A DNA stretch of 64,000 bases from Streptomyces lateritius. GTDB lineage: Bacteria > Actinomycetota > Actinomycetes > Streptomycetales > Streptomycetaceae. The DNA is taken from positions 367,274 through 431,273 of the forward strand of contig NZ_BMTO01000006.1 in the NCBI RefSeq assembly GCF_014649715.1. Reading direction: 5' to 3'. Below are positions 26,304 to 34,403 of this stretch, one piece after another. The position numbers were made by a program, and so were the translations under genes. The notes below the pieces were generated by a model. That model was not told the origin of the DNA and did no database searches. It saw only the letters and a list, made by a program, of their open reading frames with translations. The stretch's first letter is position 1. The number at the start of each line of letters is the position of its first letter.

Positions 26304-26975
26304 ATGACTTCAGCCATGCCGTCGGTGACCGAGATAGAGCAGTTCGTGAAGCCTCGGCTGAGAGGCTGGCTGCACGCCGGGATGTTTCCCGCCGTGATCG
26401 TCGCGGGTGTGGTCCTGGTCGCCCTCGCGGACTCGCCCCGGGCCCGGATCGCCTGTGGCGTCTACGTCCTCACCGCCTGCCTGCTCTTCGGCATCAGCGC
26501 GCTGTACCACCGCGGGAACTGGGGTCCCCGCGGCGAGGCCGTCCTGCGGCGCCTCGACCACGCCAACATCTTTCTGATCATCGCGGGCACCTATACCCCG
26601 CTGACGCTGCTGCTCCTCCCCGAGTCCACCGGGCGGCCGCTCATGTGGGCGGTCTGGGTCGCGGCCGCCGCCGGCATAGCCTTCCGGGTCTTCTGGGTCG
26701 GCGCCCCTCGCTGGCTGTACACGCCCTGCTACATCGCGATGGGCTGGGCCGCCGTCTTCTTCCTGCCCGACTTCATGCGGGCCGGCGGCATCGCCGTCCT
26801 CGTCCTCGTCGTCGTCGGCGGCCTGCTCTACAGCGCGGGCGGCATCGTCTACGGCATCAAGCGCCCGAACCCGTCCCCGCGCTGGTTCGGCTTCCACGAG
26901 GTCTTCCACTCGCTGACCCTGGCGGCCTTCATCGTCCACTACGTCGGCATCTCGCTGGTGGCCTACCAAGCGTGA
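26304..26975 (+). CDS. trhA: TrhA/hemolysin III (PAQR family) membrane protein
   Basis: The 223-aa protein has seven predicted helices. PAQR signatures are FGISALYHRGNW (first His), RRLDHANIFLIIAGTYTPLTLLLL, and HEVFHSLTLAAFIVHYVGI (C-terminal His motif). Members control membrane energetics or fluidity; the old name hemolysin III does not imply a toxin. Starts at 26295, 26304 and 26316 are all possible. There is no ribosome binding site and the DNA upstream (GTAGGT at 26286) looks like a -10, so the mRNA may be leaderless or nearly so. Confidence 0.88.
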   Translation: MTSAMPSVTEIEQFVKPRLRGWLHAGMFPAVIVAGVVLVALADSPRARIACGVYVLTACLLFGISALYHRGNWGPRGEAVLRRLDHANIFLIIAGTYTPLTLLLLPESTGRPLMWAVWVAAAAGIAFRVFWVGAPRWLYTPCYIAMGWAAVFFLPDFMRAGGIAVLVLVVVGGLLYSAGGIVYGIKRPNPSPRWFGFHEVFHSLTLAAFIVHYVGISLVAYQA

Positions 26976-27020
26976 GCGAGCCCTCCCCTCCCGCGCCCCT
27001 CCGCTCGGCCTGCGCGAGCG

Positions 27021-27096
27021 CCACTGGGGGTACTCCCCCTGGCCGCGCCGGGGGCGCCCCCACCCGGGCGAAGCTCCAGGGGAGCACCGGCCGCGC
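27021..27096. repeat. GC-rich palindromic intergenic element
   Basis: This stretch contains the hairpin CTGGGGGTACTCCCCCTGG and, 30 bp on, CTCCAGGGGAGCACC, with GGGGGCGCCCCC between. Such clusters of C5/G5 palindromes recur between genes in many Streptomyces genomes. It lies between trhA and the convergent GH26 gene and may also end transcription. Confidence 0.5.
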
Positions 27097-27137
27097 CGAC
27101 GACCTGCTCGGCCTCCTCGACCGGACCTTCGACACCC

Positions 27138-28160
27138 TCAAGGGCGGCCTGTCGCTCCGAGCGCGCCCCTGACCACCCGACCCGACTCCGGATTGTCCGC
27201 GCACGCCCACACACCGTGCGGGCAGTAGTCCGTGAAGGTCTGGTAGACCGGCCGGTGCCGGGCGAACCAGTCGAGCATCCCCCGCACGTACGCCGGGTTG
27301 TCGCCGTTGCGGAACAGCCCCCACTCCGGGTACGAGACGGGCTTGCCGTGCGCCGCCGCGAACCGCACATGGTCCGCGAGCCCGAACTCCTCCGTCACCT
27401 GCTCCTCGAAGCCCAGCCCCTCCGGCTGGTCGTAGGCGTCCATCCCGATGATGTCGACGTAGGAGTCGCCCGGGTAACAGCGCGGCCACTCCACCGCGTC
27501 CCGCCCCCGGCTGGCCGTGAAGTCGAAGCGGAAGCGCTGGCCGGGCACCGCGCGCAGCACGGTCACCACCCGCCGCCAGTAGGCCTTCCACGTCTCCGGG
27601 TCCGGCCCGCAGCGATGGCTGTAGGTGGTGCCGTTCATCTCCCAGCCCAGGACCAGCACCGCGTCGGACAGCCGGTGGGCGACCAGCCGCTCGCCCAGCG
27701 TGCGGAAGTGCACGTCGTAGGAGCCGGTCGCGCCGCGCCGCAGCCCGGCCCGGACCTCCTCGTCCGGCAGCCCCTCCTCGCTGCGGTCGAGCAGCGGCAC
27801 GTTCAGCACGAAGAGCCGCCCCGGCCGCTCGGCCTTCCACCGCGCCCACGGCTCGAAGAGAGCCGGATGCCCCTCGATGTTGGACCATCGGTCACCCGGC
27901 AGATACGTGTGCCCCACCGTCAGCGAGGCGCCCCCGAGCCAGCGCTGGACCTCGGCGATCCGTCGCACCCCGGCCTCGTCCGAGCCCGTGAAGAACCCGG
28001 ACGGCACGGTCACCGGCTCCGGAGGCGGCACGGACGGCACGACCGGCTCACCCGCGGTGTACCGGGCCCCCGGGGCGAGCCGGTCGTACGGCAGGACCAG
28101 CGCGAGAACGACCGCGAGCAGCGCGATCAGTGCGGCCCGCGGCCGGCGGAGGGAGGTCAC
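27138..28160 (-). CDS. Secreted or membrane-anchored GH26-like glycoside hydrolase
   Basis: The 340-aa protein has an N-terminal signal/anchor (ALIALLAVVLALVLPYD, no clear cleavage site) and a GH26-type barrel. The acid/base Glu is in [13 protein letters not shown] (about residue 178) and the probable nucleophile Glu in [14 protein letters not shown] (about 275). GH26 members cut beta-1,4-mannans and related glucans. It is closely paralogous to the barrel of the protein at 44993-46738, sharing HTYLPGD, FRFDF, IIGMD and [12 protein letters not shown] 28160 lies 1 bp after the VKOR stop, so translation is probably coupled. The substrate is unproven; the nearby exopolysaccharide is a candidate. 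Confidence 0.82.
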   Translation of the reverse strand: MTSLRRPRAALIALLAVVLALVLPYDRLAPGARYTAGEPVVPSVPPPEPVTVPSGFFTGSDEAGVRRIAEVQRWLGGASLTVGHTYLPGDRWSNIEGHPALFEPWARWKAERPGRLFVLNVPLLDRSEEGLPDEEVRAGLRRGATGSYDVHFRTLGERLVAHRLSDAVLVLGWEMNGTTYSHRCGPDPETWKAYWRRVVTVLRAVPGQRFRFDFTASRGRDAVEWPRCYPGDSYVDIIGMDAYDQPEGLGFEEQVTEEFGLADHVRFAAAHGKPVSYPEWGLFRNGDNPAYVRGMLDWFARHRPVYQTFTDYCPHGVWACADNPESGRVVRGALGATGRP

Positions 28161-28161
28161 G

Positions 28162-28809
28162 TCAACTGGTCCAGAAGTCCCACCAGCGGGTCAGGATCAG
28201 CATCCCGATGATCCCGATGTGCAGGACGGGCAGCGCGAAGGTGAACTCGTCCAGGAACCCCTTCAGCGCGGCGGGGGCGGGCAGCACGCCCGTACGGACG
28301 TTGTGCGAGGTCACGTACCAGAACATCACCAGGGTCGCGGTCCAGGTCAGACAGCACCACAGGCAGAGCGAGTTGATCTCGTACAGCGACTGGTACATCA
28401 GCCACGTGCAGAAGCCGACGCCGAACAGCATCCCGGCGTTCAGACCGAGCCAGAACCAGCCGCGGTAGCGCGCACCGGCCAGGAGGGCGGCACCGACGGC
28501 GACGACCGCGCCGAAGGTCACGAGACCCAGCAGCGGGTTCGGGAAGCCGAACACCGCCGCCTGCTCGCTCTTCATGATGTTGCCGCACGAGACGATCGGG
28601 TTCAGGCTGCAGCCCGGCTGGAAGTTCGGATCCTCCAGGAGCTTGAACTTGTCGATCGTGATGACCCAGGCGGCCAGCACACCGGCCGCACCGGTGACCA
28701 CGAGCAGCCAGGCCAGGGCCCGGCTCGCCCCGGCCGGCCCCTGCTTCCCGTCGTCCTGCGCGAGCTGCCGTTGCCCCGGTACTCCGCCCTGGACATCCAC
28801 CGTCGCCAT
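28162..28809 (-). CDS. Vitamin K epoxide reductase (VKOR) family protein
   Basis: The 215-aa membrane protein has five predicted helices. VKOR features are the loop cysteines in PGCSLNPIVSCGNIM, the conserved FGFPNPLLG, and the active-site CxxC in NSLCLWC on a later helix. In actinobacteria VKOR homologues re-oxidise DsbA-like proteins and so drive disulfide formation in exported proteins. Chaplins and the Cys-rich sensors nearby would be clients in principle (inference). No fused thioredoxin domain is present. The start at ATG 28809 gives a normal N-terminal tail. Confidence 0.9.
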   Translation of the reverse strand: MATVDVQGGVPGQRQLAQDDGKQGPAGASRALAWLLVVTGAAGVLAAWVITIDKFKLLEDPNFQPGCSLNPIVSCGNIMKSEQAAVFGFPNPLLGLVTFGAVVAVGAALLAGARYRGWFWLGLNAGMLFGVGFCTWLMYQSLYEINSLCLWCCLTWTATLVMFWYVTSHNVRTGVLPAPAALKGFLDEFTFALPVLHIGIIGMLILTRWWDFWTS

Positions 28810-28831
28810 GTCGCCGCCGCCCCCTGCCCGC

Positions 28832-29335
28832 TCAGCCCTGCAGCCGCCGCACCGGCAGCACCGCGTGCCCACCTGCCGCCAGGGGATCCTCGCCGGCAAA
28901 GAAGGACCGCAGCTGCTCCCCCGAAACCGCCCCGCCGGGCGGGACCTCGGGCCAAGGGCGGACGGAGCACATCATGTAGGCGTGTCCGAGCTCCTTGGCA
29001 GCCGCCTCCCACCCCGCCGGCACCGAACACTGCACCTTCAGGAACGGCAGGGTGAGGACCGCCTGCTGAGCCTCGACGAGGAGGTGGGCGTCGACCCGGG
29101 AATCCTGGGACGCGTCGATCACCGGCCCGCCGACGGTCAGGCCCATGCCCTCCACGGCGGCCCGCATCGCTTCTTCACCAGCCTCGGGACCATCGCTGCC
29201 GTCGCCGAGCGAATACACCATCAGATACGGAGCCGCGGGCTTGTCGTCGGTGGGACCGATGGTCCAGAAGACCGCCGAGAGAGTCCCCAGCGGAGAGGCG
29301 CTGCGCGCCTCGGAAACGACATTGGAAGAAGTCAT
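28832..29335 (-). CDS. DUF5949 family protein
   Basis: The 167-aa soluble protein is of the DUF5949 type seen widely in Streptomyces. Recognisable parts are the start MTSSNVVSEARSASPLGTLSAVFWTIGPTDD and the core VEAQQAVLTLPFLKVQCSVPAGWEAAAKELGHAYMMCSVRP. ATG 29335 is preferred over the in-frame upstream ATG because the extra residues lie within the melC promoter region. It is 22 bp upstream of VKOR on the same strand. Function is unknown. Confidence 0.75.
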   Translation of the reverse strand: MTSSNVVSEARSASPLGTLSAVFWTIGPTDDKPAAPYLMVYSLGDGSDGPEAGEEAMRAAVEGMGLTVGGPVIDASQDSRVDAHLLVEAQQAVLTLPFLKVQCSVPAGWEAAAKELGHAYMMCSVRPWPEVPPGGAVSGEQLRSFFAGEDPLAAGGHAVLPVRRLQG

Positions 29336-29485
29336 GGGTCCGGATGCTAGTGGCCGCATGCCGGCCGTTCCGCGCCGAATTCACTCGATCGGCCCATGTT
29401 CACCCGGCTGGCATTTCACCCGCAACAAAGCCGCGTTTTCCTCGTTGTGCCCAGAGGGCATTCGTCGACCACCAGGAGATCACTC

Positions 29486-29902
29486 ATGATCGTCCCGCGC
29501 CGCGTCGCACTGCGGTCCCTCTTCACCGTGGCCGTCGCCGCCTTCACGGGCGGTGCGCTGGCCCGAATCGCCACCACGCCTCCCGCACGGCCCGACCCCC
29601 GAGTCGACCGTTCCGGAGATTTCCCGGCCGATCTCTTCGACGAGATGTACGGAGGGCGCCGCATCCAGGCTCGTACCACCCCGGCCGGTGTGCCGGAGGT
29701 CCGCGTCGACGGCAGGCCGCTGCATCTGATGCGCTGCGCGGACGGCGGCTACCTCACCCCCATCGATCACTACCAGACCTGTCCGACACCACTGGCGGCC
29801 ACCCGCGCGGCCGTGGACGAGTTGGGGTCCGCGCCACTGTCCCGCTTCGCGGCGGCCCACGGCGCCGGCCCGGGAGGGAGCCCGCGTGGTCTACACACGT
29901 AA
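29486..29902 (+). CDS. melC1: Tyrosinase cofactor / copper chaperone (MelC1 type)
   Basis: The 138-aa protein starts at ATG 29486 after AGGAGA. It has an Arg-rich signal peptide (MIVPRRVALRSLFTVAVAAFTGGALA), probably Tat-type through RR, and the MelC1 core: LFDEMYGGRRIQ, VRVDGRPLHLMRCADGGYLTPIDHY and TPLAATRAAVDELG. MelC1 loads copper into apo-tyrosinase and carries it out through its own Tat signal. It overlaps melC2 by 17 bp. The 150 bp upstream of it contains the promoter region shared with the divergent DUF5949 gene. Confidence 0.92.
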   Translation: MIVPRRVALRSLFTVAVAAFTGGALARIATTPPARPDPRVDRSGDFPADLFDEMYGGRRIQARTTPAGVPEVRVDGRPLHLMRCADGGYLTPIDHYQTCPTPLAATRAAVDELGSAPLSRFAAAHGAGPGGSPRGLHT

Positions 29903-30752
29903 GAACCAGCGCGATCTGACCAGCGCCGAGCGGAGGAAGTTCGTCTCCGCCGTCCTGGAGCTCAAGCGCAGCGGGGTGTACGACGAGTTCGTCCGCACGC
30001 ACATCGACTACTACGTCTCCGACGGCGACGGCGAGCAGCGGTTGGCCCACATGGCGCCCAGCTTCCTGCCCTGGCACCGCAAGTTCCTGCTGGAGTTCGA
30101 GCGGGCGCTGCGCCGGATCGACCCCACGGTGAGCGTGCCGTACTGGGACTGGACGCGCGACAACACCCCGGCGGCCTCGCTCTGGAGCGACGACTTCATG
30201 GGCGGCAACGGCCGCCGCGGCGACCTCCAGGTGATGACCGGCCCGTTCGCCTACGCGGGCGGACGATGGACCGTGAAGCACAACATGACCGAAGGCCGGT
30301 TCCTGACCAGGGACTTCGGTCGCCCCCGTGCCCCGATCACGCTGCCCACCAAGGCGCAGCTGGACGAGGTGATGCGGGAGACGGTGTACGACGTGGCGCC
30401 CTGGAACTCCACGAGCGCCTCGGGGTTCCGCAACCGCCTGGAGGGCTGGGCGCCGGGCCGGGGCAACGACCGCTTCCGCATCCACAACCGTGTGCACCGC
30501 TGGGTCGGCGGTCTGATGCTGGGCGGGGCCTCGGTCAACGACCCCGTCTTCTGGCTCCACCACTCCTTCGTCGACCTGCTCTGGTCGCGCTGGCAGCAGC
30601 GCAACCCCCGTGCCGGCTATCTGCCGGCGCAGCCGCCGCCGCTCGGCGACTCGCAGTACGGCCGGATCGCGGCCCGCGACGAGCAGATGGAGCCCTGGGG
30701 TGTCACGCCGGCCCAGATGCTCGACCACAGCGCGATCTACCGGTACGTGTAG
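29886..30752 (+). CDS. melC2: Tyrosinase (MelC2/MelD2 type)
   Basis: The 288-aa type-3 copper oxidase converts tyrosine to dopaquinone for melanin. CuA ligands are His in RTHIDYY, LAHMAPSF and LPWHRKF; CuB ligands are the two His of HNRVHRW and the His of VFWLHHSFVD. It has no signal peptide, so export depends on MelC1. It is about 15 residues longer than classical MelC2 (~273), with a longer middle loop (NMTEGRFLTRDFGRP). It may therefore be the second Streptomyces type called MelD2. GTG 29886 follows GGGAGGGAG. Confidence 0.93.
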   Translation: MVYTRKNQRDLTSAERRKFVSAVLELKRSGVYDEFVRTHIDYYVSDGDGEQRLAHMAPSFLPWHRKFLLEFERALRRIDPTVSVPYWDWTRDNTPAASLWSDDFMGGNGRRGDLQVMTGPFAYAGGRWTVKHNMTEGRFLTRDFGRPRAPITLPTKAQLDEVMRETVYDVAPWNSTSASGFRNRLEGWAPGRGNDRFRIHNRVHRWVGGLMLGGASVNDPVFWLHHSFVDLLWSRWQQRNPRAGYLPAQPPPLGDSQYGRIAARDEQMEPWGVTPAQMLDHSAIYRYV

Positions 30753-30768
30753 CGGCGGCGGGAACGGA

Positions 30769-30801
30769 AGCGGCCCCCCGACAGCTCGCCGGGGGGCCGC
30801 T
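30769..30801. terminator. Bidirectional terminator between melC2 and the chaplin gene
   Basis: A perfect 12-bp stem (AGCGGCCCCCCG / CGGGGGGCCGCT) with a 9-nt loop begins 17 bp after the melC2 stop and ends 16 bp before the chaplin stop. The genes are convergent. Confidence 0.85.
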
Positions 30802-30816
30802 CGGTGGTGCGGGGGA

Positions 30817-31086
30817 TCAGCCGCCGTAGCCGCCGTCGCCGTGACCGTCGATGTTCGCGCAGGTGTTGCCGAACGCCGGGTTGATCAGGCCGACGACAGA
30901 GACGGTGTTGCCGCAGATGTTCACCGGAACGTGGACCGGGACCTGCGCGGCGTTGCCGGAGACGGCACCGGGTGAGTTGGCGGCGACGCCCTGCGCGCCC
31001 GATTCGGCGACGGCCAGGCCGGCTCCGCTGAGGGCCACGGCGCCCGTGCCGGCGAGGACAGCGGCAGCCTTCGCGATGCGAGACAT
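30817..31086 (-). CDS. Short chaplin
   Basis: The 89-aa exported protein has a signal peptide (MSRIAKAAAVLAGTGAVALSGAGLAVA) and one chaplin domain: SPGAVSGNAAQVPVHVPVNICGNTVSVVGLINPAFGNTCAN, with both conserved cysteines. Chaplins assemble into amyloid-like fibrils that make aerial hyphae and spores hydrophobic. The extra tail GHGDGGYGG after the domain is uncommon. There is no sortase signal, so it is a short secreted chaplin. ATG 31086 has AAGGAG 8 bp upstream. The 291 bp from 31087 to 31377 contain only its promoter region; I could not identify a convincing BldN-type promoter by eye. Confidence 0.95.
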   Translation of the reverse strand: MSRIAKAAAVLAGTGAVALSGAGLAVAESGAQGVAANSPGAVSGNAAQVPVHVPVNICGNTVSVVGLINPAFGNTCANIDGHGDGGYGG

Positions 31087-31377
31087 CAAGAACTCCTTGG
31101 ACGTGGAAAGGCGACCGCGAGAATCACGGCCGACATTCCCCTTCAACGCCGAAATGGCGTACGGAGTCACGGCCTTTACGCCGGGCAGGATGAAAACGGA
31201 GGAGAAGGCCCGCAGACCGGGTGCCCGTGCGCCGTCGGATACGGCGGAGCGAGCATCTGGATCTGCGGGCCGCAGCCATGCGACAAGCCTTTTGTTGTAA
31301 CGACCAGCGACCCCTCGGGTGGCGGGGAAGAATCGTGTCTTCACCCGCCCGGTCGTTCGTCACACAAAGGAACGCCG

Positions 31378-31890
31378 TCAGACCGTCGGAGCCGCCAGAC
31401 CCAGCTGCGGTTCAAGCACCCCGTTCAACGCGGGGGCGAGGACGCCCACGTTCGGCGCGGAGACCTCCGGCATCCCGAACCGGTCGCCGCTCGGCATGCC
31501 GACCGGGTTACCGACCGTGGCACCGGGCGTGGCCGCCTTCAAGGGCGAACGCGGGGAGGTGAACAGGGCCTTGCCGGGCTCGCTCCCCTCGATGACCTCG
31601 GGCAGCGGAGCGTCCACGACGGTCCCCGGAAGCGTGCTGGAGAGCGGGACGTGCGGCACGTTGACGTCCGACAGGGCGCCGGAGTGTCCCGGGTGGAAAC
31701 CGGTGTGTCCGCCCGGGGCGGGCAGTGGCACGCCGGAGGCCACGGTGGGGGCGTCCATCGGGATGGCCGGCTCCAGGCCCTGGAGCGGAACGACCACCGG
31801 CGCCTCGGCGGCGGACGCGGGGGCGGCCATGGCCGCGGAGGCGAGAGCGGTCATGAGGATTCCCATGCCGGCTTGAGATCGCAGGTTCAT
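31378..31890 (-). CDS. Secreted protein of unknown function in the surface-protein cluster
   Basis: The 170-aa product has a signal peptide (MNLRSQAGMGILMTALASAAMAAPASAAE) with an ASA cleavage site. The mature part is rich in Pro, Gly, Val and Ala, without cysteines (VPLQGLEPAIPMDAPTVASGVPLP; PLPEVIEGSEPG; GNPVGMPSGDRFGMPEV). It is low in charge and probably extended. ATG 31890 is preferred over an upstream ATG because it directly precedes the signal peptide. It stands between a chaplin and an LPXTG protein on the same strand. I recognise no family. Confidence 0.72.
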   Translation of the reverse strand: MNLRSQAGMGILMTALASAAMAAPASAAEAPVVVPLQGLEPAIPMDAPTVASGVPLPAPGGHTGFHPGHSGALSDVNVPHVPLSSTLPGTVVDAPLPEVIEGSEPGKALFTSPRSPLKAATPGATVGNPVGMPSGDRFGMPEVSAPNVGVLAPALNGVLEPQLGLAAPTV

Positions 31891-32004
31891 GACTGCGTAT
31901 GCCCTTCGGAGCGCGTGTGACGACGGTGCTGTCTTGCTGTGCCCTGTGAACGAGCGCGCCGGAGACACGTCGCGAAATTCCCCTGTGTGCAGCAACGGAG
32001 AAGA

Positions 32005-32026
32005 CCCCCACCGGTGACGGTGGGGG
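32005..32026 (-). terminator. Terminator after the LPDTG stalk protein gene
   Basis: A perfect 9-bp stem (CCCCCACCG / CGGTGGGGG) with loop GTGA is flanked by AAG and CTT. It lies about 30 bp downstream of the stop at 32057 on the minus strand. Confidence 0.75.
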
Positions 32027-32056
32027 CCTTCGTTGACGAGGCGTCAGCGCCGAGCG

Positions 32057-32878
32057 TCAGTGTCGGCGCTCGGAGCGTCCGGCGCGCACGACGCGTCCGG
32101 CGCGGAGGTAGACGACCGTTCCACCGATGATCAGGGCCGCGCTCACGGCGGCCGCGCCCATGAGCGCGGGATCACCACCCGTGTCGGGCAGTTCCGGCTT
32201 ACCGGGAGGAGACGTGGGCGGCTGGGTGGTGGGCGGATGCGTGGTCGGCGGAGCTGTGGTGGGCGGATGCGTCGTCGGCGGATGCGTCGTCGGCGGATGC
32301 GTGGTCGGCGGCTTCGTCGTCGGAGGATGCGTCGTCGGCGGCCGAGTGGTGGGCGGATGCGTCGTCGGCGGATGCGTGGTCGGCGGCTTCGTCGTCGGAG
32401 GATGCGTCGTCGGCGGCCGAGTGGTGGGCGGATGCGTGGTCGGCGGCTTCGTCGTCGGAGGATGCGTCGTCGGCGGCCGAGTGGTGGGCGGATGCGTGGT
32501 CGGCGGCTTCGTCGTCGGAGGATGCGTCGTCGGTGGCTTCGTCGGCGGGTAGGTGGTGGGCGGAGCCGTCGTCGGCGGCTTGGTGGGGGGCGTGGGAGTC
32601 TCGCCGCCGGGGCCGTCATCCCCGTAACCGCCGGGGCCGTCATCCCCGTAACCGCCGGGGCCGTCACCCCCGTAACCGCCGGGGTCGTCACCCCCGTAAC
32701 CGCCGGGGTCGTCCCATACGTGCGTGGGGGGCATCTGGACGTGCCAGCCCGCGCCGGTCTCGGGGGCGTCACCTGTACCGGCGGCGGCGTTCGCCGCCAG
32801 GGCAAAGCCGCCGGTCAGCGACAGGATGCCCGTCACCGCCGCGGCCGTGAGCATTTTCCGGCTGATGATGGATCGCAT
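32057..32878 (-). CDS. Sortase-anchored Pro/Thr-rich stalk protein (LPDTG)
   Basis: The 273-aa protein has a signal peptide (about 1-32) and a short acidic head with repeated GGYGDDGPGGYGDD. About 130 residues of PPTTHPPTTKPPTTRPPTT follow. The C-terminal sorting signal is LPDTG (about 230), then a hydrophobic helix (AAAVSAALIIGGTVVYL) and the basic tail RAGRVVRAGRSERRH. It should be cleaved and joined to the wall by a sortase. The Pro/Thr stalk would hold the short head away from the wall and is a likely glycosylation region. No adhesive domain is recognisable. Confidence 0.88.
   Translation of the reverse strand: MRSIISRKMLTAAAVTGILSLTGGFALAANAAAGTGDAPETGAGWHVQMPPTHVWDDPGGYGGDDPGGYGGDGPGGYGDDGPGGYGDDGPGGETPTPPTKPPTTAPPTTYPPTKPPTTHPPTTKPPTTHPPTTRPPTTHPPTTKPPTTHPPTTRPPTTHPPTTKPPTTHPPTTHPPTTRPPTTHPPTTKPPTTHPPTTHPPTTHPPTTAPPTTHPPTTQPPTSPPGKPELPDTGGDPALMGAAAVSAALIIGGTVVYLRAGRVVRAGRSERRH
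32212..32580. repeat. Tandem repeats coding for the Pro/Thr stalk
   Basis: Near-identical units occur with starts at 32307, 32382, 32442 and 32502, i.e. periods of 75, 60 and 60 bp. The 60-bp blocks 32401-32460 and 32461-32520 are identical. Each 15-bp subunit codes PPTTx. Such perfect repeats are prone to slippage, so stalk length may vary between strains. A second set of roughly 24-bp repeats at 32605-32710 codes the GGYGDD head. Confidence 0.85.
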
Positions 32879-33305
32879 ACCGCTCTTCCTCTGGAGAAAG
32901 GGAGAGACCGGCGGGGATCCCCCCTCGCTCCGACCGGCCTGTCCGCGCACTCAGTGCGTCAGTCGCTGACGGACTGGTTACGGAAGGTAAGGCTCAAGGG
33001 CACCGGGCGAGTGCGCCGCGGGCCTCGGCGCGACATCGAGCGACGCCGTCCTCGGTCTCTCCATGGGCCAACCTTCCGTGGGGTTGGCGAGAGCGTAAGG
33101 AGCGGCACGCCGCGGCAGCCGGGACCACACGGCAGTCGATCGGAAAATCATTCGATCAGCCGATCACTGCGGGTAGCGGCATGCGCCGGTGGGAGCGTCC
33201 GTCAGGTCGGGCGGAGCGAGGGGTGAACACAGAAGGGTCAAGACCGCGGGACGGTCCTCCGCGCGGGGAAGAAGGGCGCGGTACGGGGTCGCTGCTGAGT
33301 GTGCG
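32879..33305. other. 427-bp non-coding gap upstream of the LPDTG gene
   Basis: It holds the promoter region of the LPDTG gene. Short palindromes are GCGTCAGTCGCTGACG (about 32957) and repeated CGATC words around 33137-33166 (GATCGG, CGATCAGCCGATC). Near its right end CCGCGC and GCGCGG (about 33258-33282) could form a weak terminator for the gene ending at 33306. I see no gene. Confidence 0.4.
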
Positions 33306-33569
33306 TCAGTTGAGCGGCAGACCACCGAGCAGCGACGCGTTCTTGCCCGTCTTGTTCAGCTGGTCGGCGGCGTCCCCCACGGTCTTGACCACGGATCCGT
33401 CGGTCGTGCTGCTCAGCGCTTCCGTCCTCAGCCCTTCACTGGCGACCGTCGCGAGACCGCCGTTCAGACTGGTGGGGAGGGCGGCCGGCTCGGCGGCCAT
33501 CGCGGGCGCGGCGGCACCCAGGGCCATCACAGAACCGGCGACGACCGCGGCAACCTTGGTGGGCTTCAT
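33306..33569 (-). CDS. Small secreted protein near chaplins
   Basis: The 87-aa product has a signal peptide (MKPTKVAAVVAGSVMALGAAAPAMAAE) and a 60-residue mature part, TSLNGGLATVASEGLRTEAL and VGDAADQLNKTGKNASLLGGLPLN. Similar small secreted proteins with the TSLNGGL start and LLGGLP end occur in many Streptomyces, as I recall, with no known function. There are no cysteines. It has its own ribosome site (AGGAAGGAC) before ATG 33569. Confidence 0.75.
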   Translation of the reverse strand: MKPTKVAAVVAGSVMALGAAAPAMAAEPAALPTSLNGGLATVASEGLRTEALSSTTDGSVVKTVGDAADQLNKTGKNASLLGGLPLN

Positions 33570-33761
33570 GGAGTGAGTCCTTCCTCTATGGCGTCTTCAC
33601 AAGCAAGTCGCTTGCCGCACAGGTCTCTTGAAAGATTCCTGTACGTCGTTCCGCCCTCTGTAACGAGAGGTGCGCTCCCCGGAAACTCCGGGAGGAAGGA
33701 TTTCTCGACACTGCACCCGAAGGAAGGGGTGCGGTCCTATTGGTCGATCGGATGCGCGGAC

Positions 33762-33797
33762 GCCGTGCCTCCCGGTGGGGGCCGGGAGGCACGGCGG
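33762..33797 (-). terminator. Terminator after the 33873 gene
   Basis: A perfect 15-bp stem (CGCCGTGCCTCCCGG / CCGGGAGGCACGGCG) with loop TGGGGG lies about 75 bp past the stop of the minus-strand gene. The remaining DNA from 33570 to 33872 shows no gene. Confidence 0.75.
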
Positions 33798-33872
33798 GTT
33801 CCGCGGTGGAACGGCTACCCGACAGACAGCGCTGGCTTCGCGGGCAGCTCGGGCGCGGTGACCGGCGGTTTT

Positions 33873-34142
33873 TCACGGACACGGGGGGGCCGTCACCGAA
33901 GTGGCGGGTGCGACCGGGGCGGCCGGAGTGGCCGGGGCCTCCGCGGCGGGCGGGTATCCCGTCTCCCCGAGGGCTTCGGCGTGGGCGAGGAGCGCCGCGG
34001 CGTCGGCAAGGGGGGGCTCGTTCGGCGGCGGTGGCCGCGTGGGACGGATGGAGTTCGTCGGCGAGGCGGGTCCCGCCGTGCCGAGGGTGAGGGCGGCGCA
34101 TATCGCCAGGGCGGTGATGCGGCTCGATGCCAGGGGACGCAT
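33873..34142 (-). CDS. Small secreted Pro/Ala-rich protein
   Basis: The 89-aa product begins with an export signal (MRPLASSRITALAICAALTLGTAGPASP). A Pro-rich stretch (RPTRPPPPNEPP), a short helix (LADAAALLAHAEALGETG) and a Pro/Ala/Val tail ending APPCP follow. ATG 34142 has AAGGAA upstream on the minus strand. No family is recognised. It belongs to the same run of exported minus-strand genes as the chaplin and LPDTG protein. Confidence 0.6.
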   Translation of the reverse strand: MRPLASSRITALAICAALTLGTAGPASPTNSIRPTRPPPPNEPPLADAAALLAHAEALGETGYPPAAEAPATPAAPVAPATSVTAPPCP

Positions 34143-34403
34143 ATGTGTTCCTTTTCCTTATGCGTCGGATGACTTCCCCGTCACCGCACCTGCGGTGATG
34201 GCGCTCCGCAACGGGGAGGCTACGCAGCGACATGCCTCCATTCGAGTGAATCCGCGTCTCTGACCTGCCCCTCCGAGGGGCGTACGCCGTTGCACCGGGC
34301 GGCGTACGAGGGTGCGTCCGAACGAGCGGAAGGCCGACGCGCCCCACCTGGAAGGGATGGGCTCGCCGGCCTCGAAAGGACGTGATCCGGTGTGGGCGAC
34401 CAG

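Noticed and set aside
26972..27172. 66-codon plus-strand frame starting in the trhA stop (GTGA)
   Set aside because: More than half of it is the palindromic repeat at 27021-27096 and its end overlaps the convergent GH26 gene by 35 bp. The C-terminal DDLLGLLDRTFDTLKGG looks protein-like, but this is not enough to call a gene.
32212..32580. Regularly spaced repeats considered as a CRISPR array
   Set aside because: The units are contiguous without unique spacers and keep reading frame, coding PPTTx in a protein with signal peptide and LPDTG.
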